The notes: generated from the letters alone by a model not told the origin. Positions 36,066 through 45,837 are shown, numbered from the stretch's first letter. The stretch is 64,000 nt of DNA from Woeseiaceae bacterium (GCA_028280615.1 JANQLK010000032.1:1-64000), one strand, 5' to 3'. Program-made: numbers and translations.

Positions 36066-36827
36066 TCAATACGGCGTTGCGTGGCAGTCTCGGGTGAGCG
36101 GACCGTACCGCAGCTCGTCGGCCAGACGCTGGGCCTCTTCCAGACCCAGCACACGCGCACTCATCTCAAGCCATTCCGCGGACTCTTCATGAGCCCCACG
36201 CAGGTAGTCATCGCTACCGCGCTGCTCTGTCACGCGGGCCCACGCACCTGCGCAGGCCGCGTGTTGGCGCGCTGCTGTTTCCGGGTCATCACTTACGTCG
36301 ACGAGCGCGACGTAGGTGAATCCGACTACGTATTCTCTGGCTCCCGGCGAAACCTCTCGTGTGCCAATGCTGCCCGAAGTCGGCCGAAAGTCCTTCCAGG
36401 GAGGATCGGTCAGCCTGCCCAGTAAGTCGCTGTACTCATCGGTGTATTGCGGGTTTTCGTCCAACCCACCGAATACGACTGTGCATGTCCTGTGGTCGCA
36501 TTCGACGGCGCTAAGGCTCGTAAGCTTCAGTCCGGACTGCTCGGCTATGCGTTGATGTACGGCGCCCTCTACTTCGGCGGGACTCACGCGGCCGAACAAG
36601 CCGGATGCATCAGCCGCGCCTTGCGGTCGTCCGTGAATCTCGGAGTCGATCGCCCGCTCTGCCGCAGCTTCCGCTGGGCTGTATGCAGGTTTCTTAGCGG
36701 TGTTCTCGATTTCGGCCGATGCGAAATCGTCCGCGGCCGTTTCAATATCGTTCTCAACGAACCACACCGACCATAGAACAATGGCCAAGATGATAACCGC
36801 CGCCGAAATTCCGCCTCGATAGGTCAT
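36066..36827 (-). CDS. Hypothetical membrane-anchored protein
   Basis: This 253-residue protein has one N-terminal membrane helix (ISAAVIILAIVLWSVWF) and an otherwise soluble, acidic, probably periplasmic domain with paired cysteines in VECDHRTCTVVF, plus Cys in HAACAGAW and RDCHATPY. I do not recognise the family. The upstream region contains two inverted copies of a GGTAACrCCGT element (36869-36888 and 36916-36932), also present before the FecI-like gene. Confidence 0.65.
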   Translation of the reverse strand: MTYRGGISAAVIILAIVLWSVWFVENDIETAADDFASAEIENTAKKPAYSPAEAAAERAIDSEIHGRPQGAADASGLFGRVSPAEVEGAVHQRIAEQSGLKLTSLSAVECDHRTCTVVFGGLDENPQYTDEYSDLLGRLTDPPWKDFRPTSGSIGTREVSPGAREYVVGFTYVALVDVSDDPETAARQHAACAGAWARVTEQRGSDDYLRGAHEESAEWLEMSARVLGLEEAQRLADELRYGPLTRDCHATPY

Positions 36828-36868
36828 CGCAACCGGACATTGGATGAACGTCGATACCGTGTGTCAAT

Positions 36869-36932
36869 GGTAACACCGTAACTTGTCGAATTGCCGGAGA
36901 TACGCGACTCAGTTAGTGACGGCGTTACCACC
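36869..36932. repeat. Inverted pair of GGTAACrCCGT elements
   Basis: GGTAACACCGTAAC at 36869-36882 and its near reverse complement GTGACGGCGTTACC at 36916-36929 flank 33 bases. Related copies are at 42992-43005 (upstream of the intact ECF sigma gene) and, more degenerate, near 32370-32390 and 32515-32530 (upstream of the broken sigma copy). They may be operators or a small repeat family. Confidence 0.4.
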
Positions 36933-37028
36933 GGCACGCCGGTGCCCGTTTCCGGGTCGTCGCGTCGAAAACGAATGAGTCGCCAGCTTGAGTTCCCGGC
37001 TCCGGCGTCGAATCCCGTTCCGACGCGG

Positions 37029-37706
37029 TCACAACTCGATGAATCGAACCCTACCGGTCGAGATGTCGTACATTGCGCCGATGACCTTCAATGCTCCCTC
37101 TTCCTCGAGTTCGGCGATTGCCTGGCTTTTTTCGCGGATGTCACGCACAGTCCGCTTCACGTTTTCCTCGGCGATCTCGTCGAGATGCGGTACCGCACAG
37201 ACGTCTTCGTCCGGATGCCGTGCCTCAATCAGCTCCACAGCCGGACGGATTTCGGCGAGGAGGTGGGTCAAGCTGCCGAGCTTGACGTTCTCGCAGGCGC
37301 CGCCGACGGCACCGCATGACGTGTGGCCCATTACGACCAGCACCTTCGTACCCTTGACGACTTTGGCGAACTCGAAGCTGCCGAGCATGTGAATGTCCTC
37401 GACGTTGCCCGCGACGCGGCCGACGAACAGGTCGCCAATGCCCTGGTCGAAGATGATTTCCGGCGGTACTCGAGAGTCGAGGCACGACAGGACTGTCGCG
37501 TATGGGGCCTGGCGGTCCGCCGTCTTCTCGATCTGACGCCTGAAGTCCTGGTGCATCGGTTTGCCGCTCACGAAGCGGTCGTTGCCGGCGACCAGCGCCT
37601 TCAGCGCGTCATCGGGCGTCTCGATTTCGGATTCATCGACTTCGAACGCGTTCGCGATCGCGCAAACCGCGAACCCCAGTGCGAGGACGCATGCGAAGTG
37701 TTTCAT
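37029..37706 (-). CDS. Periplasmic beta-class carbonic anhydrase
   Basis: This 225-residue enzyme interconverts CO2 and bicarbonate. The zinc ligands and catalytic dyad are visible: CLDSRV (Cys, Asp-Arg pair) near residue 75 and GHTSCG (His, Cys) near 128. A signal peptide (MKHFACVLALGFAVCAIANA) sends it to the periplasm, which is less common for beta-class enzymes than the cytoplasm. It stands alone between the hypothetical membrane protein and a barrel gene. Confidence 0.92.
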   Translation of the reverse strand: MKHFACVLALGFAVCAIANAFEVDESEIETPDDALKALVAGNDRFVSGKPMHQDFRRQIEKTADRQAPYATVLSCLDSRVPPEIIFDQGIGDLFVGRVAGNVEDIHMLGSFEFAKVVKGTKVLVVMGHTSCGAVGGACENVKLGSLTHLLAEIRPAVELIEARHPDEDVCAVPHLDEIAEENVKRTVRDIREKSQAIAELEEEGALKVIGAMYDISTGRVRFIEL

Positions 37707-37906
37707 TGTCGGGTCCGATTGCAGCGGAATCCCAGTAAAACCCGGCCCGGTCCCATGGACAATTCGGATTATCGGATTGAACGATTCGGCAATGTTGCAG
37801 CGTCAGCCCACGTCGCCAGGAGGGTTCAGGCGAAGGATATTCGGTTGCGCCTGTCTAACGCCGAAATACGGCAGGCGGTATCATGACCACGCTATCGCGC
37901 GGCGGC

Positions 37907-38491
37907 TCAGAACTGCCAGCGCAGGCCCAGTGTCGTCAGGCCGGCGGTCTCCTGGTTCGATCCATCGAGCCACCGCGCCTCGAATCGCACGGCGAGGTGA
38001 TCGTTGATATAGAAGTCACCGCCGATGCCGAAGTCGTTGGCGCTGTCGTTGAGCGGAAACACCGTATCGATTCCGGGGTCGATGTCGACGTTGTAGCTCG
38101 TTTCGCCGTAGCGCGTATGCAGCGTGAGTCTCGGCGTCACGGGCAAATAGCCGCGCACGAAGAATCCGAAGCCGTCGATGCCAATCGTCGTCTCGGCACC
38201 ATTGAAGTCATCGGTATCCTCACCGAACGAGGTCCAGTTGGCGCCGACGGCAACGTGCTTGAAGAAGCGCCACTCGACGTCCAGGTTCCAGCCGAAATCG
38301 CTACCGTCGAATCGGTCATCCGGAGCGTCCTCGTCCTCGATACTGCTCGACCCGATGCCAAGCGCGACGCCGACGCCGGTCGAGTTGTTTTCCTGGGCGA
38401 GCGCGTCACAGGCAAAGACCGTCGCGGCCAGAACCAGAGGCGCAAGCCGACGGCAAAGAGTTCTCGTCTCGTTCAGCGTGGACACCGTCAA
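37907..38491 (-). CDS. Outer-membrane beta-barrel protein
   Basis: This 194-residue exported protein has a signal peptide ending ALA and eight or so amphipathic strands (GVGVALGIGSSSIED, GWNLDVEWRFFKHVAVGANWTSF, LTLHTRYGETSY) with a terminal aromatic strand TLGLRWQF, as in OmpA/OmpX-like eight-stranded barrels. The start is uncertain: the TTG at 38491 has AAGGA about six bases ahead, and a GTG at 38485 is also possible. Function unknown. Confidence 0.7.
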   Translation of the reverse strand: MTVSTLNETRTLCRRLAPLVLAATVFACDALAQENNSTGVGVALGIGSSSIEDEDAPDDRFDGSDFGWNLDVEWRFFKHVAVGANWTSFGEDTDDFNGAETTIGIDGFGFFVRGYLPVTPRLTLHTRYGETSYNVDIDPGIDTVFPLNDSANDFGIGGDFYINDHLAVRFEARWLDGSNQETAGLTTLGLRWQF

Positions 38492-38609
38492 CCTGATCCT
38501 TCTCAAGAAGCAGGCGTTAGGAGTACGCCGCCTGACTGTCAATCGTGGGTCGATGGCCGGGATTGTAGCTCAGATCGCCCGGACCGGGCACCCGGGCCAG
38601 GCTCTCAAC

Positions 38610-41192
38610 TCACGGCGTATTGACGATCAGATTGACGCCGACCGTCCGCGGCTGAACCACGTAGCGCTCCGGCCCGTCGTCCGCGAACGTGACGAAGCTC
38701 GGCTGGTCGTCGTCGGTCAGGTTTCGGCCGAAGATGGCGACCTCCCAGTTGTCAGCTATCAGACTCAAGCGAAGGTCCACGTTCTCGAAGGACGGGCTCG
38801 ACGGCGGAGGAAAGAACCCCGACAAGGCGCTGGTTCTTTCGTCCGTGTAGCTAAACCGTCCGAACAGCGATGCCGTGAACCTGTCGTTGATCGGAAACTG
38901 GTACTGAGACGAGACGTAGCCCTGCCAGAGCGGTATGTCCGGGAGACGATCCCCGGCCGGCTGGTTGAGCGTGTCTTCCTGCAGCCGCGCATCGGTGTAC
39001 CCGACGCCTGCCATCAACAACAAGCCGTCCATCGGAGTGGACGTGACTTCCGCCTCGAAGCCGCGCAGGCGAACTTCACCCGCATTGCCGGCAAATGCTA
39101 TCAGCGGCGAGGTCGCGGGATCTTCGCCGCAGGCGAACGCCGTGAGCTGCTGGTAGTCGACCCAGTCGATATGAAACACCGCTGCGTTGAATCGCAGTCT
39201 GTTGTCCAGCAACTCCGACTTGAAGCCGAGTTCGTAGTTTCTCGTTCGGTCGGAATCGTACTGGCTGGGGGTGGCCGGAAGGCCGAGCGCTTCGCGGGTA
39301 CTCGTCGGGCATCGGATCTCACTGCTCTCAACGTCGTTGAAGCCGCCCGTGCGAAAGCCTTCGGAGTAGGAGGCGTACGCCATCACGTTCTCTCCGATGC
39401 GATAGTCCAGAGCGGCCTTCGTGTTGAACCCGTCCTCGCTCGCATCACCGCTCACGAGCCCGCCGGCCGGTGAGAAGAACGCGATGCCGCGGGTGAGCAC
39501 TTCCTCATTGTCGTAGTCGAAGTAGCGCGCGCCGACCGTCACGGTCAGCTCATCGGTCAAGCTGTAAGCGGCCTCGCCGAATACGCCGAATTCCTGTTCG
39601 TCGAACACGGTCAGGTTGTCCGAAATCGGCGTCTCGACGTCGGCCCCGTTGTCCTGATTGATGAATCGCACGTTGTCGAGAACTTCCTCGAGATCCCGGT
39701 AGAACAGGCCGGCCAGGAACTGAAACGGGCCGTCGCTGTTCGTCGCCAGCCGGATTTCCTGGCTGAACTGCTCGACCATCTGGCGTTCGTCGTTGAGAAA
39801 CAGGGACGGACGATTGTTGACCAGCGGCAGTCCGAACTGCTGGTAGAAATGCGTGAAGTCCTCGAGGATCACGAGGTCGCGATCCAGATAGGACGCGTTG
39901 GCAACCAGTTCCGATCCACCGAACCAGTCCATCGAGCGCTTGTAGGTGAGGCTCGCAACCAGGAACTCGTCTTCCGACGAAGAATCCTGGTAGCGGGCAT
40001 AGCGGCGGGAGTTCTCGGCCCCGACGACATCGCCACTGATGTGCCCGCTGGTGCCGTCCTCACCGGTCTGATAGTGGATGAGCCCCAGCAGTGACGATCG
40101 ATCGTCGATGTCGAAGAGCAGCTGTCCGCGCACAGACGTCAGGTCGACGGTGTTGACGTCCTCGATGATCTGATTCGGGTCGCCGCCGGGTTCGAGATTC
40201 TCGCGCGTGTTCACCGTCGTCGGGCGCACGTCGTCGATCCAGCCGGCGATATGCGCCTGAGTGGCCGTCAATCTGAGCGCCAGCCGGTCCTGGATCAGCG
40301 GAGCGTTGACCATGCCGTTGGTTTCGTAGTTCTCGCCGCCGTCCTTGGTCCATGAGGTCGAGCCGTCGAACGCGGCACTGAATTCCGACGTGTCCGGCGC
40401 ATTGCTGATCATGCGGATCGTGCCGCCCATCGTGGACGCGCCGAACAGGGTACTCTGCGGTCCGCGCAGTACCTCGACGCGGTCCATGTCGAACAGCAAG
40501 GGCGTCGGCGTGCCGGCATTGATCGTGCTCGGCAGCTGCATCGGCGTTTCATCTAGGTAGATGCCGGTCGTAGCGGACAGGCGGTCGTACTGCCCGACAC
40601 CCCGGATGAAGTAGCGCGCGCCGCCCGTGCCGCGCTGTTGCGAGGCGGAAACGTTCGGCACCGAGGACGCGAAGTCATAGAAGTCAACGGCCTCGATAGA
40701 CGTGATGAAGGCGCTGTCGAAGGCCGTGACGCTGATCGGCACATTCTGCAGCGACTCTTCGCGCTTGGTCGCCGTGACGACGATCTCGTCCAGCACGGTG
40801 GGTAGTCCCCGAGACCGCGCTGTCGAGCTGGGCGCGACCTGCGCGGACGCGGCCAGGCGGAAGGATTGACCGCTGATCGGTTCGACGACCAGGCCGGTGT
40901 TCTGAGAAATCCTCGTCAGCGCTTCCTCCGACGTGAACGTGCCGGAGACGGCGTTGCTCGTGTACCGGCTGACGTCGCCCGACGGGACGACGACCTGGCG
41001 CCCGGTAACGGCCGTGAAGTCCCGAAGCGCGAGCATGAGCGGTTGCGCCGGGATGTCGAAACGATAGCTGCCGCCGCCCTCGCTTGCGCTCTGTCCAAAC
41101 GCAACCGGGCCGGCCAACAGGCCCAGCAGCAGCGAGATGCCACTCCATCGTTTCAACTGGCTTCGTCTGTCTCGATAACCCCTGCCCGTCAT
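38610..41192 (-). CDS. TonB-dependent receptor with N-terminal signalling (STN) domain
   Basis: This 860-residue outer-membrane transporter has a signal peptide ending AFG, an STN/secretin signalling domain (about 40-115; FDIPAQPLMLALRDFTAVTGRQVV), a TonB box (EIVVTATKR near 140), the plug domain (VLRGPQSTLFGASTMGGTI) and a 22-strand barrel. The STN domain and the upstream FecR and ECF sigma genes identify a FecA-type cell-surface signalling receptor. Its VTATKREE...FIRGVGQYDR style is that of receptors used for many substrates, so iron is not assured. Confidence 0.92.
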   Translation of the reverse strand: MTGRGYRDRRSQLKRWSGISLLLGLLAGPVAFGQSASEGGGSYRFDIPAQPLMLALRDFTAVTGRQVVVPSGDVSRYTSNAVSGTFTSEEALTRISQNTGLVVEPISGQSFRLAASAQVAPSSTARSRGLPTVLDEIVVTATKREESLQNVPISVTAFDSAFITSIEAVDFYDFASSVPNVSASQQRGTGGARYFIRGVGQYDRLSATTGIYLDETPMQLPSTINAGTPTPLLFDMDRVEVLRGPQSTLFGASTMGGTIRMISNAPDTSEFSAAFDGSTSWTKDGGENYETNGMVNAPLIQDRLALRLTATQAHIAGWIDDVRPTTVNTRENLEPGGDPNQIIEDVNTVDLTSVRGQLLFDIDDRSSLLGLIHYQTGEDGTSGHISGDVVGAENSRRYARYQDSSSEDEFLVASLTYKRSMDWFGGSELVANASYLDRDLVILEDFTHFYQQFGLPLVNNRPSLFLNDERQMVEQFSQEIRLATNSDGPFQFLAGLFYRDLEEVLDNVRFINQDNGADVETPISDNLTVFDEQEFGVFGEAAYSLTDELTVTVGARYFDYDNEEVLTRGIAFFSPAGGLVSGDASEDGFNTKAALDYRIGENVMAYASYSEGFRTGGFNDVESSEIRCPTSTREALGLPATPSQYDSDRTRNYELGFKSELLDNRLRFNAAVFHIDWVDYQQLTAFACGEDPATSPLIAFAGNAGEVRLRGFEAEVTSTPMDGLLLMAGVGYTDARLQEDTLNQPAGDRLPDIPLWQGYVSSQYQFPINDRFTASLFGRFSYTDERTSALSGFFPPPSSPSFENVDLRLSLIADNWEVAIFGRNLTDDDQPSFVTFADDGPERYVVQPRTVGVNLIVNTP

Positions 41193-41312
41193 GCGCTCAC
41201 TCTCCGTTGGTGTTTTTCGAATCCGGCTGCAATGCAGCGGTTCCCAGTTATGGAGACACGCCAGCCCGTCGAACCCGTAAAGACCGGCCTCGAGACCGAT
41301 GAAGCCTGTTGC

Positions 41313-42353
41313 TCAGCGGGGCCTGTCGGGCGGCAAGGAGCGCAGTACGAGCGTATTTCGACCCTCTACCTCGCCGCTCAGCCGATAGCTCTGCATGATT
41401 GCCCTAAGGGCCTCGTCGCCTTTGCTCAGCACGAACGTGCCGGACACGGGCCTGGTGGAATCAAAGACATAGCTGGCGTCGATCCGGTACGAGGTGTAGG
41501 GCTCCAGCGTCTCGAGCGCCTCGATCAGCGGCCGTTGCTCGAACACGAGGACACCGTCTCTCCAGGCGCCGATTTCCGCCAGAGGCCGGCTGTTTATCGA
41601 GCCGACTTCGCCGTCCGTGACGCGGACCACGTCCGCCACGCCGAGGCGCGCCGCCGCCCGCCCGTCTTCCGGCTGGACGCCGACGGCGCCTTCGAGGACC
41701 TCGACCTCCACGGCCCGGTCGCGGAGCCGGTGAACGACGAATTCGGTGCCGAGCGCCGTGGCGACCGCGCCGCCGCTGACGACGGCGAACGGCCGATCCG
41801 GGTCCGGAGCCACGCTGAAAAACGCCTTGCCTCGAAGCAGCTCTACCCGGCGCTCCGAGTCGGCCATGAGAACCGTGAGTTCGGTGTGCCAGTCCATCCA
41901 CACTTCCGAGCCGTCGTCCAGGGCGACGGTGCGCTGCTGACCCCGGCCGGTGCTGTACGATTCCGGCGACCGGACCGACTCGGCGTTGGCAGTCGCCGGC
42001 GCCGCCTCGGACGGCGATTCCGATCGAAAACCGGAATTGAGGCCGACGTACACGATAGCGATCAGCGCTGCAGCGATACCGACAGCGGGCAGCGGGCGAA
42101 GCGGCGCCTCGACGAACCTCGCCAAGCGCAGCTGAACGGCGAGCTTGACGGCATCGAGGCGGGACAGCGGCACGTCGTCGACCTGGCCCAGGATGTCCCA
42201 GTCGGCCTCGGCCTGAACGGCGGCCCGCTCATGAGCGGGGGATTGTTCGCGCCAGGTATCGAGTTCCGGCCTCCGGCCCGGGTCGTCGTACGCTGCGACC
42301 ACGAGGTCGAACGCCTCGCGCAGCAGGCGCTTGTCGAGTTGGGAATCCTCCAC
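41313..42353 (-). CDS. FecR-family transmembrane anti-sigma/sigma regulator
   Basis: This 346-residue protein has an N-terminal DUF4880-like segment (FDLVVAAYDDPGRRPELDTWREQSPAHERA), a membrane helix (AVGIAAALIAIVYVGL, near 95) and a periplasmic FecR domain (RTVALDDGSEVWMDWHTELTVL, VELLRGKAFFSV) with a C-terminal STN-like end (VFEQRPLIEALETLEPYTSYRI). It relays the receptor's signal to the ECF sigma factor coded just upstream; the receptor gene follows 120 bases later. Confidence 0.92.
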   Translation of the reverse strand: MEDSQLDKRLLREAFDLVVAAYDDPGRRPELDTWREQSPAHERAAVQAEADWDILGQVDDVPLSRLDAVKLAVQLRLARFVEAPLRPLPAVGIAAALIAIVYVGLNSGFRSESPSEAAPATANAESVRSPESYSTGRGQQRTVALDDGSEVWMDWHTELTVLMADSERRVELLRGKAFFSVAPDPDRPFAVVSGGAVATALGTEFVVHRLRDRAVEVEVLEGAVGVQPEDGRAAARLGVADVVRVTDGEVGSINSRPLAEIGAWRDGVLVFEQRPLIEALETLEPYTSYRIDASYVFDSTRPVSGTFVLSKGDEALRAIMQSYRLSGEVEGRNTLVLRSLPPDRPR

Positions 42354-42436
42354 GGTGGTATCGCCTATTTCGGTCGGTACGGCTTTGTCCGCACCATCAC
42401 ACTAGTAGACACGTCACGGGCGAAAGCCCGTAACGG

Positions 42437-42946
42437 TCAGTCGCGGAGGCAATTGTAGCAGTGGGAAAGGGCTTTGCTGACGTGCTTCTCGACCGTGGAG
42501 ACGCTCACGCCGAGCTGCGCTGCGATGTCCTTTTGCCTTGCGCCATGTATTCGATACAGCGTGAAAACTCTGCGCGTCATTACCGGCAGTTCTTTCAGGC
42601 CCTGACTGACTCTGACCATGGCCTCTCGAGCTTCGGCAATGCGCTCGGGCGATCGATCGTCGCTTTCATCCAGCAGCGGTACGGCGAGCACGTCGAATCT
42701 CGCCCTCGTACGATCCGCGCGCTGCTGGTTCGATGCCGCGTTTCTCGCCGCCCGAAACAGAAATGCGCGGACGTTCTCGATCGGCGGGTCGGGATTCCGG
42801 CGCAGCAGGTTTTCGGCGATGGACTGGTAAAGATCGGCCGCGGTGTCCGCACAGCCGACACGCCCGCGAAGAAAGCGGCTCACCTCGAGGCGATGGCGCT
42901 CGATTGCTCCGGCGAGGGATTCTACACGGACCGTGAGACTGGACAT
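42437..42946 (-). CDS. FecI-like ECF sigma factor
   Basis: This 169-residue sigma factor has region 2 (about 15-80; ENVRAFLFRAARNAASNQQR) and a region-4 HTH (about 115-160; ARQKDIAAQLGVSVSTVEKHVSKALSHC). It is followed by fecR-like and TonB-receptor genes, forming a standard cell-surface signalling set. A nonfunctional copy lies at 31826-32319. A GGTAACGCCGTAAC element lies 46-65 bases upstream. Confidence 0.9.
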   Translation of the reverse strand: MSSLTVRVESLAGAIERHRLEVSRFLRGRVGCADTAADLYQSIAENLLRRNPDPPIENVRAFLFRAARNAASNQQRADRTRARFDVLAVPLLDESDDRSPERIAEAREAMVRVSQGLKELPVMTRRVFTLYRIHGARQKDIAAQLGVSVSTVEKHVSKALSHCYNCLRD

Positions 42947-42991
42947 GTCGGAAAGCTAACACATTAGCGTTTTGGCATGCATAGTGACGGT

Positions 42992-43011
42992 GGTAACGCC
43001 GTAACCTGTCG
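42992..43011 (-). repeat. GGTAACrCCGT element upstream of the ECF sigma gene
   Basis: GGTAACGCCGTAACCTGTCG is 17/20 identical to 36869-36888 upstream of the unrecognised membrane protein. In the direction of the sigma gene it reads GTTACGGCGTTACC, a promoter-proximal position. Confidence 0.4.
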
Positions 43012-43012
43012 T

Positions 43013-45100
43013 TCACTCAGATTGATATGCCACGCTCACGTCACCCCAGACGTTGACGCTGCGCTCGCGCAACAGTTCCTGCACCTGATCCATGAGACCG
43101 GTTCGCTCGAGGCCCCGGTCGTTGACCATCGAAATCAACACCTCGTTGAGATCGGCGTCATCGGCGGCTTCGAGCGCGTCAAGCGCGGCTTCACGCACGT
43201 ATGGGGACATTTCCCGATCCCTGGCAAGTCCCGCGAGGAGTCCAACCAGTTCCCGGCTCGTTCCTCCGGAACGGACGGCGTCTTGTGAGAACAGACTTTC
43301 CGCCGCACGGGATGCAGCGACGACAAGCGCTTGACTACGAGAACGCATGGCAGCAGGGAGAACGCTGACAACCCGGGGATCGCCCAGATCGGCGCGCGCT
43401 TGAATTGCGGCCGGTGCAAGTGGGTGGCCCAGGTCGGTTGTCAATGCCCTCAATTCGTCTCCAAACGGAGCGTGGCGCAGCAGCCCCAGCGCACGTATTG
43501 CGGCCTGCCGCCAACCGACATCGTTACTGCTCCGATAGATTTCCAGCATCTGCTCGGCAGTCTCGGGTCTGTCAATCGCAGCAATTGCGCTCACGGCTGC
43601 GTCGCGGTATCGGGGATCGGACATGTGTTCAATCGCGTAGGCGTAGCCATCGTCGATTCCGTGACGACCGAGAAATGCGGAAATGCGCAGCTTGTAATCA
43701 AGGTTGGATTCCTCGGCAAGGTGCGGCTGAAGGGCGAGAGCGGCTTCTTCGCTATCGATTTTCATCAGCAGGTCGGCTGACAGACGGCGCAGTTGCGGAA
43801 ACCGCGGATCGAGCGTGTTCGACAGCGTCGGTACCAGTTCGGGCGAAGGACTGTCCGCGCTCGCGCGCAGAAATGCCGCTTGCTCGGCGTGAGTGAGTTC
43901 CGTTTCGGTCAACGGTTCCTGTATCGACCAGGTATCGGTAACGTGCTCGAAAAGCCCACCAATGGCCTGAATTTCAGGGACGGACTCGAGCCCGAGAAGC
44001 TTCTTGCGCTGAAGACGCTCAAGCAGCTGAGAAATTCCTTCCTCGCTGGCTACTCTCGCCAACGCGCGGGTTGCCGAGTTCTGAACGGACTGGGACTCAT
44101 CCAGTGGGAGATCGCTGATCAGCTGGGCAATTGACTCCGCCGCTTCGCCAGCCTGGCCCTCGTTCACACCACCGAAGATGTCGAGGCGGGCCGTGAACTC
44201 TGCATTGGTTTCGCTCGGAGTCTTTAGCGACAACAAGCTTGCTGCCCCGTCGTTGGTCCGCACGGAATCGGGGGCCAACGCCAGGGCTTGCAAGGTCGCG
44301 ACTCTTGGCGAGAGCCGCGGAACCTTGTTCTCCAGCGACGCGATGAGTTCTGTCACTGCTATCCCGTGGTTGGCAGGGTCTTCGAGGTAGTCAGACTCGA
44401 AAAACCGGGCCAGCGCAAGGGCGGCGGCCTCACGAACCTCGGCGTCATTCGATCGAAGCTGGCTGGCGACGGTTGAGATTGTCGGTGTGTGTTGGGCAGC
44501 GATGTCGCTTCGACGCGCAAGGGCCGCAAGTAGAACGACCGCGCCGCGACCCTCGGCCTGCCGCAGCTCCTTCGCTATGTTTACGACCAGCTGCGCGCGG
44601 TCGTCGAGTTCCTGCTGCGCCAGCAGCGCGTCGGCGGCCGTCAGAATCGGGTCAGCCGACCCGCTCAGTCGGGGATAGGACAGATCGGTGCTGCTAGCTT
44701 GATGAGCTCCATAAAAGCCGACATTGGAACGACCGAGAATTAGCAGTCGATGCTCCCCTGTCCGAATGGCTCCAGGATCGAAGCTATAGCCGTAAGGCTG
44801 AAGGTCCGCGCTGGTCATCAGCAGCGCGGGTCGTGAATAGACTCCCTTGAGAACCCGAGTCGGCGTGAACGTATACTGGTGGATAGTCTGACTGCCTTTC
44901 CCGCCGTGAACGACACGTACCGGGCGCACTTCATCCACGCGGACTGCCATTACGAGTGCCGCGGATGTGAGCGACCGTTCAAGATCGAACTGAGACAGCA
45001 ACTGTTCCTTTGCGATTGCAGATCCCACAACGAACGGCATGGCAGCTACGGCACAGCACAACAGGGAAGTAGTAATCAGCTTTGATAGTCGATTGGTCAT
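43013..45100 (-). CDS. Exported HEAT-repeat protein
   Basis: This 695-residue protein has a signal peptide ending AIA (about residue 30), an N-terminal beta-rich region (TIHQYTFTPTRVLKGVYSRPALLM, 60-130), and then HEAT/PBS-lyase-like helical repeats to the end (LRSNDAEVREAAALALARFFES, MSDPRYRDAAVSAIAAIDRPE, YVREAALDALEAADDADL). It is probably a periplasmic binding scaffold. The stop lies 67 bases before the ECF sigma gene on the same strand, so read-through into the signalling set is possible. Partner unknown. Confidence 0.75.
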   Translation of the reverse strand: MTNRLSKLITTSLLCCAVAAMPFVVGSAIAKEQLLSQFDLERSLTSAALVMAVRVDEVRPVRVVHGGKGSQTIHQYTFTPTRVLKGVYSRPALLMTSADLQPYGYSFDPGAIRTGEHRLLILGRSNVGFYGAHQASSTDLSYPRLSGSADPILTAADALLAQQELDDRAQLVVNIAKELRQAEGRGAVVLLAALARRSDIAAQHTPTISTVASQLRSNDAEVREAAALALARFFESDYLEDPANHGIAVTELIASLENKVPRLSPRVATLQALALAPDSVRTNDGAASLLSLKTPSETNAEFTARLDIFGGVNEGQAGEAAESIAQLISDLPLDESQSVQNSATRALARVASEEGISQLLERLQRKKLLGLESVPEIQAIGGLFEHVTDTWSIQEPLTETELTHAEQAAFLRASADSPSPELVPTLSNTLDPRFPQLRRLSADLLMKIDSEEAALALQPHLAEESNLDYKLRISAFLGRHGIDDGYAYAIEHMSDPRYRDAAVSAIAAIDRPETAEQMLEIYRSSNDVGWRQAAIRALGLLRHAPFGDELRALTTDLGHPLAPAAIQARADLGDPRVVSVLPAAMRSRSQALVVAASRAAESLFSQDAVRSGGTSRELVGLLAGLARDREMSPYVREAALDALEAADDADLNEVLISMVNDRGLERTGLMDQVQELLRERSVNVWGDVSVAYQSE

Positions 45101-45291
45101 TGACGCACCTACCGGCGGAATCAGGTCAAGACTATTCGCGGAAGGTATCCGCTGTGACGGACCGCCTCCTTCAAGTATAGCTAACACGCGCGCTGTCGCG
45201 CGCACCTCAAGCTTCAACTTCGGCGCGGTTGTGGCGTGCGGGCAGTCGGAAAACTGCGTTTCTTCAACAGCCTGCTAGTGAACGCGACCGT

Positions 45292-45837
45292 TCAGGAGTC
45301 CGCCCAATCGTCACGAAGTATGGCGTAGTACACCAGGTCTTCGTATTCTCCCCACTTGATCACGCTGTGCCGCGCCGTTCCTTCATAGAGCATTCCGACC
45401 TTCTTCATCACGCGACCCGATGACGGATTTCGGGCCAGGTGTGCGGCTTGAATTCTGTTGAGGCCCAGTTGGTCGAATCCATAAGCAACGAGAGCTTCGG
45501 CAGCCTCCGTGGCGTATCCTCGGTTCCAGAACGGCTTTCCCACCCAATAGCCGAGCTCGCCCTTGTTGAATCTGCGTTCGATTGTTAGACCAATAGCTCC
45601 GATCAGGCTACGGTCGTCGTTGAGCACGATCGCAAAGGTTGCCGCCTTACCTTCCTTGAACAGCGAGTCGTGCCCGGCGATCCATTCTTCTGCCATGCCG
45701 TCTTCATACGGATGTGGAATGTTCATCGTCGTGTCGGCGATATCTCGCTCGCCGGCAAGCGACTGCACAGCGGGCGAATCACTCAGGACAAACGGCCGCA
45801 ACGTCAAGCGTGCAGTTTCGATCGATGGTTGGGGCAT
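45292..45837 (-). CDS. GNAT-family N-acetyltransferase (RimJ/RimL type)
   Basis: This 181-residue acetyltransferase begins with the RimJ-type strand IETARLTLRPF and carries the acetyl-CoA pyrophosphate loop GYWVGKPFWNRGYATEA. It continues with AHLARNPSSGRVMKKVGM, typical of enzymes acetylating protein N-termini or small amines. It is the last recognisable gene to the left of the tRNA-bounded island. Confidence 0.88.
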   Translation of the reverse strand: MPQPSIETARLTLRPFVLSDSPAVQSLAGERDIADTTMNIPHPYEDGMAEEWIAGHDSLFKEGKAATFAIVLNDDRSLIGAIGLTIERRFNKGELGYWVGKPFWNRGYATEAAEALVAYGFDQLGLNRIQAAHLARNPSSGRVMKKVGMLYEGTARHSVIKWGEYEDLVYYAILRDDWADS

